From Roseovarius confluentis (GTDB lineage Bacteria; Pseudomonadota; Alphaproteobacteria; Rhodobacterales; Rhodobacteraceae): 64,000 nt of DNA. This document shows positions 1 through 8,707 of this stretch, piece by piece. The position numbers and the translations under genes are program-made. Location of the stretch: contig NZ_PPFE01000002.1 in NCBI RefSeq assembly GCF_002917925.1, forward strand, positions 124,001 through 188,000. The letters run 5' to 3'. Each line of letters starts with the position of its first letter. Position 1 is the first letter of the stretch. The notes under the pieces are model-generated. The model saw only the letters and a list, made by a program, of their open reading frames with translations, was not told the DNA's origin and made no database searches.

Positions 1-468
1 GGTTACGCGATGATCCTGGTGGCGCTGATGTCGCTGGCTGAAAGCCGTGGTGCGGCAATCGACGCTCGCACGGGCCTGATCTGGGGCGTTGCCGGGTTTG
101 TCGCGGTACACCTTGCACCGGGCTTTACCCTCGCGCCGGAAGTTCCGGGCGTGGCTGCGGCGGATGTCTACGAGCGCCAGATCTGGTGGTTTGCAACCGT
201 GCTGACGGCCGCGATCGCCATGTGGCTGATCGCGTTCAGCCGGAACTGGGCCGGATGGGGTGCAGCCGTTGTGCTCTTACTGGCGCCGCATGTCATCGGT
301 GCGCCCGAGCCTGAAGTCTTTACCGGACCGGTTCCGACCGAGATCGGCGCCTTGTTCGCGTCGCGCGCTCTTGGAACCGGACTGGCCGCCTGGGTCATGC
401 TGGGGGCCTTCGCGGGCTTCTTTTGGTCGCGCGAAAGTGAAACGACCGGCCAGGCTCAGACCGTCTGA
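1..468 (+). CDS. cbtA: CbtA family cobalt transporter subunit, 3' part
   Basis: The reading frame is open at the window edge, so this is the C-terminal ~155 residues of a longer protein; CbtA proteins are usually about 220-250 residues. It is hydrophobic, with membrane-spanning stretches near the start (GLIWGVAGFVAVHLAPGF), the middle (WFATVLTAAIAMWLIAF) and the end (LAAWVMLGAFAGFFW). The AVHLAPGFTLAPEVPG segment is characteristic of CbtA, a predicted inner-membrane cobalt uptake protein linked to cobalamin synthesis. The next two genes, a His-rich exported protein and a DUF1636 protein, are also cobalamin/metal associated in this group. The 5' end, including any cobalamin riboswitch, lies outside the window. 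Family assignment is from recognised sequence; cobalt specificity is inferred. Confidence 0.8.
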   Translation, partial: GYAMILVALMSLAESRGAAIDARTGLIWGVAGFVAVHLAPGFTLAPEVPGVAAADVYERQIWWFATVLTAAIAMWLIAFSRNWAGWGAAVVLLLAPHVIGAPEPEVFTGPVPTEIGALFASRALGTGLAAWVMLGAFAGFFWSRESETTGQAQTV

Positions 469-524
469 CACTGGCACATCATTGCTCGGGCGCGTGCCTT
501 GCGCGCCCGTTCTCTTTATCGAAC

Positions 525-1040
525 ATGACGTTGGATTCGCCCATGGACCGTTCCATTCCAATGCTTCTTATCGGCCTCGTTTTCGGCGGGGGACTTGGAT
601 TCACGGTGGCTGCGGCGAACGGCGTCACCTTTGACGGGCATGATCATGGCGATCCGGCTCCTCATGGCGGTCCTGAGCAGCACGCCGGCGCGGCCATGCA
701 CGATCATGGCGCCATGTTGTCGGTCCCGGCGGGCGCCGATGCGCCGAAGCTGGAGATCGAGGTGACGCCTGATCCGTCCGCCGGCTGGAACCTGCATATC
801 ATGACCGAGAACTTTCGGCTCTCGCCGGAGAATGCCAGCCGCGCCCATGTTCCGGGCGAAGGACATGCCCATGTCTATGCCAACGGCGTCAAGCTGGCTC
901 GCGTCTATGGCCCCTGGATGCATCTGGAGACCCTGCCCGAAGGCGAGGTGGAACTTGAGGTGGTATTGAACAGTAACGATCACCGGCCACTGGCCGTGGG
1001 CGGTGCTCCGGTTGCGCAGAGCGTCATGCTCAGCAACTGA
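525..1040 (+). CDS. His-rich exported metal-binding protein, hypothetical
   Basis: A 171-residue protein whose hydrophobic N-terminus (PMLLIGLVFGGGLGFTVAAA) is a signal peptide or single anchor. A segment around residues 36-65 is rich in His and Asp (repeats of HDHG, plus HGG and QHAG) and should bind a transition metal in the periplasm. The C-terminal half is a beta-rich domain (AHVYANGVKLARVYGPW) ending VMLSN. It lies 57 bases after cbtA on the same strand, so it may deliver metal to the uptake protein or buffer it. Translation could instead start at the ATG of PMDRS at 543. No named family was recognised; the metal and the role are inference. Confidence 0.7.
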   Translation: MTLDSPMDRSIPMLLIGLVFGGGLGFTVAAANGVTFDGHDHGDPAPHGGPEQHAGAAMHDHGAMLSVPAGADAPKLEIEVTPDPSAGWNLHIMTENFRLSPENASRAHVPGEGHAHVYANGVKLARVYGPWMHLETLPEGEVELEVVLNSNDHRPLAVGGAPVAQSVMLSN

Positions 1041-1368
1041 GCGCCGGGACGCGGCCGACCAGACAAAACCGAAGTCTACCGCATGGCTGCGCGTCCTCGA
1101 TCCAGCCGTCGGGGGCGGCAAGATAGGCGTGCAAGGTTGCGACGATATCTTCTGCATCCGCCGCCGGATCTACCCCGTTGAAGAAATATATGGCCCGGCC
1201 CGGCCCCTGCATAGCCATGGAAACCGGACTGGCACAGCCATTCATGCACCCGCGTTCGACGATACTCACCGCGTCTGCCAGCCCTGTGGCCGTCAATTCC
1301 TCGCGCAGAGGTCCAAAGTCCAAAGGACCGCAGTTCTGACAGAAATGGACAGTGGCGGAGGGGTTCAT
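1030..1368 (-). CDS. DUF1636 ferredoxin-like metal-binding protein
   Basis: A 112-residue protein of the DUF1636 type, a thioredoxin-fold 2Fe-2S ferredoxin-like family. It has an N-terminal pair of cysteines in HFCQNCG and a second pair in RGCMNGCASPVS, the spacing expected for a cluster or metal site. The remaining helix-strand pattern (GRAIYFFNGVDP) fits a small redox or metal carrier. It is convergent with the His-rich gene and overlaps its last 11 bases. In this bacterial group such genes sit beside cobalt transport genes, so a link to cobalamin metabolism is likely. The last ~15 residues, read through the neighbour's 3' end, look less conserved. Confidence 0.75.
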   Translation of the reverse strand: MNPSATVHFCQNCGPLDFGPLREELTATGLADAVSIVERGCMNGCASPVSMAMQGPGRAIYFFNGVDPAADAEDIVATLHAYLAAPDGWIEDAQPCGRLRFCLVGRVPALSC

Positions 1369-2232
1369 TCGGTGTCTCGCGTTGCGTCGTCACGTTGAGG
1401 CATACAGATCCTGCGCCTCTGGTCAATTCGGGCAGGATTTTGAGGCGTGGCCCGGACCGCTCAGCGTCTCGGGCTTTCCAGTTGGGCATCTGCCTCCCTG
1501 CGGTCAAACGCAACCGCACAGGCGTTCAGCAGGGCGCTGTCGCTGTGCCAAGGGCGATTGGCGGATCGCGTATCGATGACCGTCACCGTTTGAAGTCAGC
1601 GCCAAGGGGACGGTTTAAGCTGGTTTGATAAGGGAACGTTTCGAGAACCTGAGTTGAGGCAACGTGTCGGCATGCTAGCTGAAACGCTGCATCGGGCTTT
1701 CCAGCCAACCCGATCTCTCTCGGGATTGCCCTTCTAGGCATGTTGTATCCTGATGATGCAAATAGATGGAGCGGCAAAAGAACCGATGAAGGGGTGTGTA
1801 GATGGGGTATCTGGCTGCTGACCCGTGGCATCGGGCGGCATGGCCGTGGCACCACCGCCCGATCACTTGATACACGCAGGAAATAGACAAAACGCGGTGC
1901 ATCCAAATTTGTCGCTCGGCCTTTCGTCGATACCGATTCAGAGAATTTCCTGCCGATAATCCGATCGTTGGGTGTCGAAGCTATCATGTTCGTCGCCTCG
2001 TCAGCGAAGGTCTGATCCGCACTGTGGACGTTGTCGAGTCGACTAATAAAAGCCCGATAAGACGAAAGTGCTGAAGCGCCTAGGGCGCATTATGTACATG
2101 TCTAGATGGGCGTATTGCCGACCTTCGCTGCACGATGGCGGAACGTCTGCTTATTGGATCCAAAGAAGGTTGATGTCTTTTTTCTCCGCAAGGGAAAATC
2201 TGCATTTCCGGGTTTGAAAGGCGTTTGAACAA
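1369..2232. other. Long poorly coding intergenic region
   Basis: About 860 bases without a convincing gene. The open frames on both strands are short, lack good ribosome-binding sites and have no recognisable domain. Base composition is visibly less GC-rich than the flanking genes, especially 1740-2230. A short plus-strand stretch near 1960-2059 reads like the end of a helix-turn-helix protein (RRLVSEGLIRTV) before a stop, but the frame cannot be followed upstream. The region may be a decayed gene or the site of a deleted insertion. Confidence 0.5.
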
Positions 2233-2628
2233 ATGGCACCGTATCCATTATCTCCCTCAACAGGACACACACCCGTGCGACACACCATTCTTCGAATTGC
2301 TATTACAGGCTTTATTGTGCTTGCGGCGCACCCGTCTTCTGCGAATTCTCTATTGCGACAGATCGATCGAACAGGGCTGACGCAGCAGGATCTCAACATC
2401 ATGGTCCGAACCGGTGGAGAGCTTTATGCCAGCCGGAAAGCGCTGCCAGGGGACGATACGATCTGGTCGAACCCTGAGACGGGAGCTTATGGATCGGTTG
2501 AAATCGCGTCTGTCTCCGGCAATTGTGTCGGACTGAACTACAAGTTCAGGACGCGCCGGCAGGCCCGCATCCATACAGTGCAGACGCAACGGTGTCTGAC
2601 CGATGGCCGCTGGATCCTTGCGCCTTAA
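2233..2628 (+). CDS. Small exported surface-antigen-like protein
   Basis: The longest frame is 131 residues. A GTG at 2275 (VRHTILRIAITGFIVLAA) would give a cleaner signal peptide ending near HPSSANS. The mature part carries the W-x-NP-x-TG-x-x-GSVE pattern (TIWSNPETGAYGSVEI) followed by a Cys-containing strand and NHT-like RIHTVQTQRC, typical of the 17 kDa surface antigen family. Family members are small envelope proteins or lipoproteins of unknown role, but no lipobox cysteine follows the signal here. Two cysteines could form a disulfide. The gene is isolated, and its 3' end faces the NlpE/META gene 11 bases away. Confidence 0.65.
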   Translation: MAPYPLSPSTGHTPVRHTILRIAITGFIVLAAHPSSANSLLRQIDRTGLTQQDLNIMVRTGGELYASRKALPGDDTIWSNPETGAYGSVEIASVSGNCVGLNYKFRTRRQARIHTVQTQRCLTDGRWILAP

Positions 2629-2639
2629 TACAGCAGGTT

Positions 2640-3683
2640 TCAAGGCAGATAGACGGCTTCCAGTTCCGCGAGGCTCCTGCCCTCATCATCCATGAGGCGT
2701 AGGCTGCCCCCGCCGATCAAATGCGTGGTTGCCGCTTCCAGAACAGCGCCCAGCCGTGCTTCCCACATGGCAAGGTCGTCAGGGCAGGCCATCATCGTGC
2801 TGGCCGGTTGACCGAAGGATAGTGTGCTTTCGGAGACGGAGACGCTGCCGCGCATCATGTTGCAGCCGACCGACGCATTGAACGTCTTCTCGTCCGGGCG
2901 GATCACGAGAAAGGGCTCGCGCTCTGGCGGCGACCAATCCAGACTTTCGCCTTCCAGAGAAGCAATCCGCCAGACTGTACCATCCAGGGTCGGAGATTTC
3001 GTTGCTCGGGCGCAAGTTTCACCCGGCCACGTTGCTCCAAGCTCCGTCACTGTAACAGTCGGGCGCGGGGGCCCTTCCATCTGCTTGCGTGTGTTTATGG
3101 TCCCATCGACCGTCACGAAAAGAGGTTCCGCCGGGGCGGGCCTGTCCCGCAGGTAGGCCTCTTCAAGGGCAAGATAACCGGCCTCCTGCGCAACGGGATA
3201 CTGCCGGCCCGTGGCGCAGTGGACGAATGTCGGCGCATCGGCAAAATACGTGAACATCCCGGACATGGGCATTGCGATCCCGGTCGGATCAAGCTGGCCT
3301 GTCGTTACAAGGTCACCGGATGCATCTTCGGGTGCCCCTGGAGGTCGCAAACGTTCCGCGTTGCGCACCTCCAGGATGATGTCGCTGCCATCAGTGCCCA
3401 GCACCAACGTGCCGGATTCGCCGTTCGCGTGCCACCGTCCGGCGTGATCCTCTGTGGCACCGTCCGGGGAGGTGCGCCGCAGGTGAAAGGCCTGATCTGG
3501 CCAGATATCAAGGTGCCAGGCGCCGGTTTCGGTCTTTCCGGTATAGGTTGCGGGCGTCAGGGCGCCGTGGGCGCCGACAAATGGCTCGGGCGATTGGGCC
3601 ATTCCAGGAGTGGCGGCCTGCGCCAATAGCGCCGCGAACGCGGCTGTGCGAAGAGCGTGCATGGTGAATCTCTTTTGCGTCAT
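2640..3683 (-). CDS. NlpE N-terminal / META domain exported protein
   Basis: A 347-residue envelope protein. The signal peptide ends around GMAQSPEP; starting at the second Met (3662) gives the more usual signal length. Residues ~35-120 resemble the NlpE N-terminal barrel (GAWHLDIWPDQAFHLRR, then GTLVLG). The C-terminal ~110 residues are a META/HslJ domain: it opens with LDGTVWRIASLEGESL, continues with VGCNMMRGSV and TMMACPDD, and ends ELEAVYLP. Both domains occur in envelope stress, copper-sensing and heat-shock proteins of Gram-negatives. It is preceded at a short distance by the barrel gene on the same strand. Role in metal or envelope stress is inferred from the domains only. Confidence 0.75.
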   Translation of the reverse strand: MTQKRFTMHALRTAAFAALLAQAATPGMAQSPEPFVGAHGALTPATYTGKTETGAWHLDIWPDQAFHLRRTSPDGATEDHAGRWHANGESGTLVLGTDGSDIILEVRNAERLRPPGAPEDASGDLVTTGQLDPTGIAMPMSGMFTYFADAPTFVHCATGRQYPVAQEAGYLALEEAYLRDRPAPAEPLFVTVDGTINTRKQMEGPPRPTVTVTELGATWPGETCARATKSPTLDGTVWRIASLEGESLDWSPPEREPFLVIRPDEKTFNASVGCNMMRGSVSVSESTLSFGQPASTMMACPDDLAMWEARLGAVLEAATTHLIGGGSLRLMDDEGRSLAELEAVYLP

Positions 3684-3758
3684 GTTCAGTTCTCAAATGG
3701 AAAAGGCCCGCGACTATTCCCTCTGTAGACAGCGACAAGCCTGGGTTCGAAAAAAGGC

Positions 3759-4517
3759 TCAGAAGCGGTAGGTCGCGCCAATGATCGGGCCGCTCATGCT
3801 GCCCTCGAAGTTGGCACCGTTGTCGTTGTAATCAACAAAGAGGTGCCGCCATCCGCCGGACAGGTAGAAGTGGTCGCTGACCTTGTAGTTCGCGGTCACC
3901 GCCGCTTGCCACGTCGCGTCCGACCCGACGCCGAACCCGCCTGCGTCCACGTAGGCCAGCAGGGACCAGCGGGGAGACAGTTGCGTGTTCGTCCGCAGCG
4001 CGACGATCGGATCCGTGAAGTTGGCCTCTGGCGCCACGCTGACACCGGCCAGTGGCACGGACACCGAGCCATCAATACTCCAGAACCGGGCGCCGCCGAG
4101 CAGGTCGAGCGTCGTTCGTGGGTCGGCCTGGAAGCGTTTGCCCGCCGCCAGGGTGGCCGACCGCATCGTCAGCTTGCCGGAGGCCGGGATGCCGGGCGGC
4201 ACCCGACCGCTTCGCGACGACGAAGAGTAGGTAAGGTCGCCAAAAAAGACGAGTTCACCCCGGCGCGCCAGGGCCGTCATGAAAAAGGCACCGTCCGAGT
4301 CCTTGAGGACATCCGAGAAAGACCGGTCGAAGGAGAGCTGCGGCGCGCCCGGAAACGGTCTGAAATCGCCAGACACGCTCGCGCCCCAACCGTAGAGCGT
4401 GACCTGGCCGGCCCAGTCAGACGACCCCGCTTGCACCGCGCCGGGAGTCAGCGCCGCACTGGCAAGACAGGCCGCGGCGGCAAGGGGGCGCAAATTTTTG
4501 AACAGATTGAAGAACAT
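3759..4517 (-). CDS. Outer-membrane beta-barrel protein
   Basis: A 252-residue protein starting MFFNLFKNLRPLAAAACLAS, with a signal peptide cleaved near VQAGSSD. The rest is alternating amphipathic strands (WAGQVTLYGWGASVSGDF; KRFQADPRTTLDLLGGARFW; HFYLSGGWRHLFVDY) and ends in GATYRF, whose terminal Phe is the classical outer-membrane insertion signal. The start is fixed by translational coupling: the stop codon of the amidohydrolase gene overlaps the ATG (TGATG at 4517). The pair is therefore made together, so the barrel may export a product of the hydrolase or take up its substrate. Specific function unknown. Confidence 0.75.
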   Translation of the reverse strand: MFFNLFKNLRPLAAAACLASAALTPGAVQAGSSDWAGQVTLYGWGASVSGDFRPFPGAPQLSFDRSFSDVLKDSDGAFFMTALARRGELVFFGDLTYSSSSRSGRVPPGIPASGKLTMRSATLAAGKRFQADPRTTLDLLGGARFWSIDGSVSVPLAGVSVAPEANFTDPIVALRTNTQLSPRWSLLAYVDAGGFGVGSDATWQAAVTANYKVSDHFYLSGGWRHLFVDYNDNGANFEGSMSGPIIGATYRF

Positions 4518-5977
4518 CACAGCGTCTCCTTGAAGACACGCCCGCCCTTCATGACAAGGCGCAGGTTGTTTTCGGGATCGTCGAGGAAATCGAGAGCGGT
4601 TTCGGGATCGCCATCCCAAACGAGTATGTCGGCCAGCGCCCCTTCGGCGATAACCCCGAGCGCACCAGTGTAGGGTGAGCGCTCACCCGACAGGGCGAGC
4701 AGTTCCCCTGCCGCGCCCGTGGCCATATGGAGGGCCTCGAGAGGCGACATGAACCTTGCCAGCTTGGCAAGCTGACGCCCTTGCGAGGCCGCGCCCCCCG
4801 GATTGAGAAGCACATCGGTACCGAACGCCATGTTGACGCCTTCGGCGCGGCCCGCCTCGAATGCCCTGACCGTTCCCTGTGCGACCTCCTGCTGCTTGGC
4901 CTGGGCTGCCGGATCGGAGTATTGGTTCGCGTCCTCGTCGGCGAGGAATGGTTGAATGCTCCACCAGGCGCCGGCGTCGGCCATGGCGCGGATCGCCGCA
5001 TCATCCGCCAGTTGGCCGTGTTCGATCGAGCGCACACCAGCTTCGAGGCAGCGCTGGATGGCCTTTGGCGTATAGACGTGAGCGCAGACATAGGTGCCCC
5101 AGTCCGCCGCCGCCTCGACCGCCGCTTTCATTTCGTCGAGCGTATATTGTGTCGTATCCAGCGGATCGTATGGCGACGCCACGCCGCCGCCCGCCATTAT
5201 CTTGATCTGGCTGGCACCCTGCATCAGTTGTTCGCGGGTCTTCCTCAGAACTTCGGTACGACCGTCTGCGATGGCGGCGACGCCTGCGCTTTCGGTGTAG
5301 TCGAGCGTATCGCCGCTCGTCTTGGGCAGAGTATTCAGCAAGCGGAAGTCGCCGTGGCCCGAGGTCTGCGAAAGCATCGCGCCGGAGGGGAAGATGCGCG
5401 GGCCGGTCACGGCGCCTTGGTCGATCGCCATTTTCAGGCCGAAGACCGGCCCGCCGGTGTCGCGTATCGTGGTAAACCCGCGCATCAGCGTCGCCCCGGC
5501 CTCTCGCCCGGCCATCAGGTGAACCCACCCGATATCCTGCGTCAGCGCCGCCAGCTTGCTGATGCCGACAAGGGTGGCGTGCCAGTGACAATCTATCAGG
5601 CCCGGCGTGACGGCGCGTCCGCCACAGTCGATCACGGTCGCGTCCTCCGGGCCCGCCCCGGTGGCTGGCAAGCCGGTGATACGCCCGCCCTCGACAAGAA
5701 TGTCCCGGCCTGTCTGCATCTGAAGGGTGGTCCCATCAAAGAACCGCAAGTTGGTCAGCAGCGTCGGTCGGCCGGGTGTCTGCGCGCGCAGGTCGGTTGG
5801 CGTAAGGCCGAACCCCGCGAACATGCCGACAACCGCCGCGATGCCGCCCAACAGCCTCCGGCGTTTCAGGTCGGCTTCGATCCGATCCATGGCCGCCTGT
5901 GTTTCAGGGGCCCCGCACAGGCACGGGTTGATCGGCTCAATTCCACTTTCGATGCTTTCGCAGCATGACATACACAT
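4517..5977 (-). CDS. Exported metal-dependent amidohydrolase with Cys-rich N-terminus
   Basis: A 486-residue protein of the imidazolonepropionase/prolidase-like amidohydrolase family. The metal site is seen as DCHWHA (HxH), KIMAGGG (region of the carboxylated Lys), CAHVYTP, SIEHGQ and FGTDVLLN (catalytic Asp). The start at 5977 is chosen because AAGGAG lies nine bases upstream; an in-frame ATG at 6025 has no such site. The N-terminus is odd: it opens MCMSCCESIESG and has a further Cys pair (PCLCG), followed by KRRRLLGG and a hydrophobic run, which resembles a Tat signal with a ~40-residue preceding segment. The mature enzyme begins after LRAQTPGRP. The substrate is unknown. It is coupled to the barrel gene downstream. 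Confidence 0.8.
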   Translation of the reverse strand: MCMSCCESIESGIEPINPCLCGAPETQAAMDRIEADLKRRRLLGGIAAVVGMFAGFGLTPTDLRAQTPGRPTLLTNLRFFDGTTLQMQTGRDILVEGGRITGLPATGAGPEDATVIDCGGRAVTPGLIDCHWHATLVGISKLAALTQDIGWVHLMAGREAGATLMRGFTTIRDTGGPVFGLKMAIDQGAVTGPRIFPSGAMLSQTSGHGDFRLLNTLPKTSGDTLDYTESAGVAAIADGRTEVLRKTREQLMQGASQIKIMAGGGVASPYDPLDTTQYTLDEMKAAVEAAADWGTYVCAHVYTPKAIQRCLEAGVRSIEHGQLADDAAIRAMADAGAWWSIQPFLADEDANQYSDPAAQAKQQEVAQGTVRAFEAGRAEGVNMAFGTDVLLNPGGAASQGRQLAKLARFMSPLEALHMATGAAGELLALSGERSPYTGALGVIAEGALADILVWDGDPETALDFLDDPENNLRLVMKGGRVFKETL

Positions 5978-6180
5978 TTCAAAGAACTCCTTGTGAAGAA
6001 ATGAAGAAGGATTCTTGCTGACCATGCAACAACCATAGGATGTTTTTGCGCAATGATAAGCAAGAGGGGGCGGGGGCGCCTAAACCTGATTTCCGGGCGC
6101 GGCGCTTATTTGTTCCGCGCCGCTGGCCCGATGGTCCGGGAATGCGGTGCGGCGTGCCGAAGTGTGGGCAGGCGTGCGGC

Positions 6181-7857
6181 TCAACGAATTGCATTGGAAC
6201 ACCCTGCCTGAAAGCCGTTGTCGCAATGCGCCTCAAGCCGCTTGGTGTCGGCCTGCGTCCACCCTTGAGGAGCGGTTACCTCGACCCAGGGCGCGATGTA
6301 GTCTTGCGCATAATAGGCGTGGCCATGCCCGGGCGGGGACCCGAAGGACAAGGCCATGTCCAGCGCCAGCTGGAACTGCGTCACCACCGGCACGAAGACG
6401 AAATGTTCCGACATGTCTTCGGCAGGCGGGTCGCGCATCCAGGGCGGCGCACGCCAGAGCGAATAAGGATCGTAGAACACGACCGGATCGCTGGAATATT
6501 GCAGAAAGACGATGCGCATCCGCCCCCAACCGGCCTCGGTCCTCGATGCATCCGCCGTGTGCGAGGCGTAGCGCACCAGCGACCCGTCCCCGATTTTTGG
6601 CAGAACCCAGGGGCTGCCCGGCTCTCGTTGCCGCTGCACGTAATTCCAGAATGCCGAGGGAAACGGCGGGCCTGCCCAGAAGGCGCCGTCAATCGGGTCG
6701 TCCATCAGTCGGAAGAGGTTGGTCGCATGCATCGACGACCAGGCCCCGAGACTGAGGCCGTGCACGTAAAGGCGCGGGCGCGCATCGGCAGGCAGCGTCT
6801 TCCAGTAGCCGTGGACCACATCCTGCAACGCCGTCGCCTGTTCCAATCCGGTATCGGTCTCAAGTATTAGGGCCAGCGGTGACTGCAGGTAGGAATACTG
6901 CGCGGCGACCGTCGCGATGTCGCCGTCATGCATATACTCCACCGGGTCGTGTGAACCGGGATCCATCCAACCGGTCCCTGTCGGACTGGCCACGACCAGC
7001 ACAGCGCGATCAAAGGCCCCTTGGCGCTTGAGTTCCGCGAGCGCCAGTTCAGCCCGGGCGCGCGGCGTCTCGCCGTTTGCCCGACCCACGTAAACGCGGA
7101 TCGGATCCTTTGCCGGTCGTCCCATGAAGGCCGAGATGGCGGCGGCATCGGGGCCCGAGGTGATGAAGTTGCGGCCGGGCTCGCCAATGGCGGCCCAATC
7201 TATCAGCGAGCCGGCGCTTCCGGTCATCCGTGGGTCGGAGGGTGGTGGCGGGGCATTGTCAAAGAGCGCCTGCGCCGCCTCGTAGCTTTCATCGAGGCCG
7301 GAAACGACATGGTCGAAAATTCCGTCGCGCGTGACGAAGAAGAGAAGCGCAAAGACAGCTATCAGCCCAATAACATTGGCTCGACGCGGCGGCATCACCC
7401 GGTAGAACCTTGCGCGGATCAGTCGGAACAAAGACGCCACCAGACGCCCCAATGTGAAGGCGGCGGCGAAAACGGCAATCGCGATGAAAAGTATCTGCCA
7501 AAGATGGAGCGCGTCCGCCGGCTCCACGCCCATTTTCTCACGTAGCGCGTTCTGCCATGTCAGGCTTGACCCCAGAACCCACACGAAAATTGCCAAAGTG
7601 CAGAAAGATGCAATCCATTTGAGGTTTCGGGCGGCGCGTCCCGTCAGGCGAGGCATGTCCGCTGCGTGCCACAAGAACCCGACGATCTGGCCGGTAAAGT
7701 ACCCGATCGCCGTAACGAGGCCGCCGAGGATGCCTTGAACCATTGGGCCGCGCGGTATCAGGGAAGGCGTCAGGGACGCGGCAAAGAAAAGCAAACCGAT
7801 CAGCAGGCAGGGGACCGAGAAGCGCCCGACGGCGTCGGAGATGGCCCGGGCGATCAT
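6181..7857 (-). CDS. Membrane-anchored alpha/beta-hydrolase (DUF2319 / Abhydrolase_9)
   Basis: A 558-residue protein. The N-terminal ~200 residues form several membrane helices (FSVPCLLIGLLFFAASLTPS; GILGGLVTAIGYFTGQIVGF; two more to residue ~200), matching the Abhydrolase_9 N-terminal domain. The C-terminal part is the hydrolase with nucleophile elbow VHGLSLGAW. The opening LTPSLIPRG is typical of the family. The start at 7857 has AAGGAG eight bases upstream; an ATG further up lacks one. It lies 62 bases downstream of the gntR gene on the same strand and could be the last gene of the tct operon. It is probably an inner-membrane lipase/esterase; the substrate is unknown. Confidence 0.8.
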   Translation of the reverse strand: MIARAISDAVGRFSVPCLLIGLLFFAASLTPSLIPRGPMVQGILGGLVTAIGYFTGQIVGFLWHAADMPRLTGRAARNLKWIASFCTLAIFVWVLGSSLTWQNALREKMGVEPADALHLWQILFIAIAVFAAAFTLGRLVASLFRLIRARFYRVMPPRRANVIGLIAVFALLFFVTRDGIFDHVVSGLDESYEAAQALFDNAPPPPSDPRMTGSAGSLIDWAAIGEPGRNFITSGPDAAAISAFMGRPAKDPIRVYVGRANGETPRARAELALAELKRQGAFDRAVLVVASPTGTGWMDPGSHDPVEYMHDGDIATVAAQYSYLQSPLALILETDTGLEQATALQDVVHGYWKTLPADARPRLYVHGLSLGAWSSMHATNLFRLMDDPIDGAFWAGPPFPSAFWNYVQRQREPGSPWVLPKIGDGSLVRYASHTADASRTEAGWGRMRIVFLQYSSDPVVFYDPYSLWRAPPWMRDPPAEDMSEHFVFVPVVTQFQLALDMALSFGSPPGHGHAYYAQDYIAPWVEVTAPQGWTQADTKRLEAHCDNGFQAGCSNAIR

Positions 7858-7918
7858 CTGCGCCGCTCCTTGAGATCCGGTGTGCAGCCCTTGGCTCGCG
7901 GTCGTTCTGCCCACCTGC

Positions 7919-8707
7919 TCATCCGATCAACTTTCCGAATGTCAGTTTGCACGCCGTGACCGGCGCGTAGACTTTCTGGAAATAGACCGGCATCGCATCC
8001 GGGCTCTGAGTTCTTGCGGTGATCTCGTACCATCCGACCGCTTTGAACTCGGGCGCCACATCGAAGGGTATGTCGCTTGCATCGACGACCAGTACGTCGT
8101 GCTTCACACTCGTGGTATTGACGCCGAACTCCTCCTTCAGGAAGGCGCGAATATTCACCACGGTTAGGCTTCCAGAGGTTCGTTCCAGCAGGCCGGGCGC
8201 TGTCTTTGGATGCACATACATCCGCGCATAGGACGACAGGCCCTCGCTCAACTGTAGTTCCCGGTCTATGCGGAGGTACGTGTCACTACGACCCAGAAAC
8301 TCGGACCATTCGCCCTGATCCGATGTTTCCTGTATCTGCACATTGGCCGCCAGAACCTTCAGGCTTTCTTGGGTGCTGACGGATTGGAACCTGAAATGCC
8401 AGACCTGATCGCCGATCGACTGGTTGTTCTTTACCGAGGTACCGGACCCTCGCTTTCGTTCGATCAGGTCCATTTGAGTGAGTTGCTGCAGGGCGGCCTG
8501 CACCGTGCCGAGACTGACGCCGCACAGATCCACAAGCTCGCGCTCCGTCGGGAGGGGGTCGCCGGGCTGCGCAACGCCGGAGCGGATTGCCTCGATGATT
8601 GCCAGCCGCACTGCCGACCGCTTCTTGCAGGAAGGGTCGTCGAGGTGTTTCCGGGCAAAGTCGCTGATCAGCTGTTTTGCGTCCTGTTGCATGCCAGTAT
8701 CTTTCAT
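7919..8707 (-). CDS. GntR-family regulator with UTRA domain
   Basis: A 262-residue regulator. An N-terminal winged helix-turn-helix (residues ~28-95, with IRSGVAQPGDPLPTERELVD and SLGTVQAALQQLTQMDLIER) is followed by a UTRA-type effector domain ending VYFQKVYAPVTACKLTF. The start at 8707 overlaps the tctA stop in an ATGA arrangement, so it is translationally coupled to the transporter and almost certainly regulates it. The ligand should be the transported acid or a derivative. The perfect inverted repeat at 11668-11683, between tctC and the DUF3604 gene, is the best operator candidate. Confidence 0.85.
   Translation of the reverse strand: MKDTGMQQDAKQLISDFARKHLDDPSCKKRSAVRLAIIEAIRSGVAQPGDPLPTERELVDLCGVSLGTVQAALQQLTQMDLIERKRGSGTSVKNNQSIGDQVWHFRFQSVSTQESLKVLAANVQIQETSDQGEWSEFLGRSDTYLRIDRELQLSEGLSSYARMYVHPKTAPGLLERTSGSLTVVNIRAFLKEEFGVNTTSVKHDVLVVDASDIPFDVAPEFKAVGWYEITARTQSPDAMPVYFQKVYAPVTACKLTFGKLIG

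Noticed and set aside
1583..1987. 134-codon minus-strand frame in the first gap
   Set aside because: No family, no ribosome site, atypical composition; an overlapping 75-codon frame is equally poor.
4727..5968. 413-codon plus-strand frame opposite the amidohydrolase
   Set aside because: No domain, no ribosome site, and the minus-strand amidohydrolase has its full motif set.
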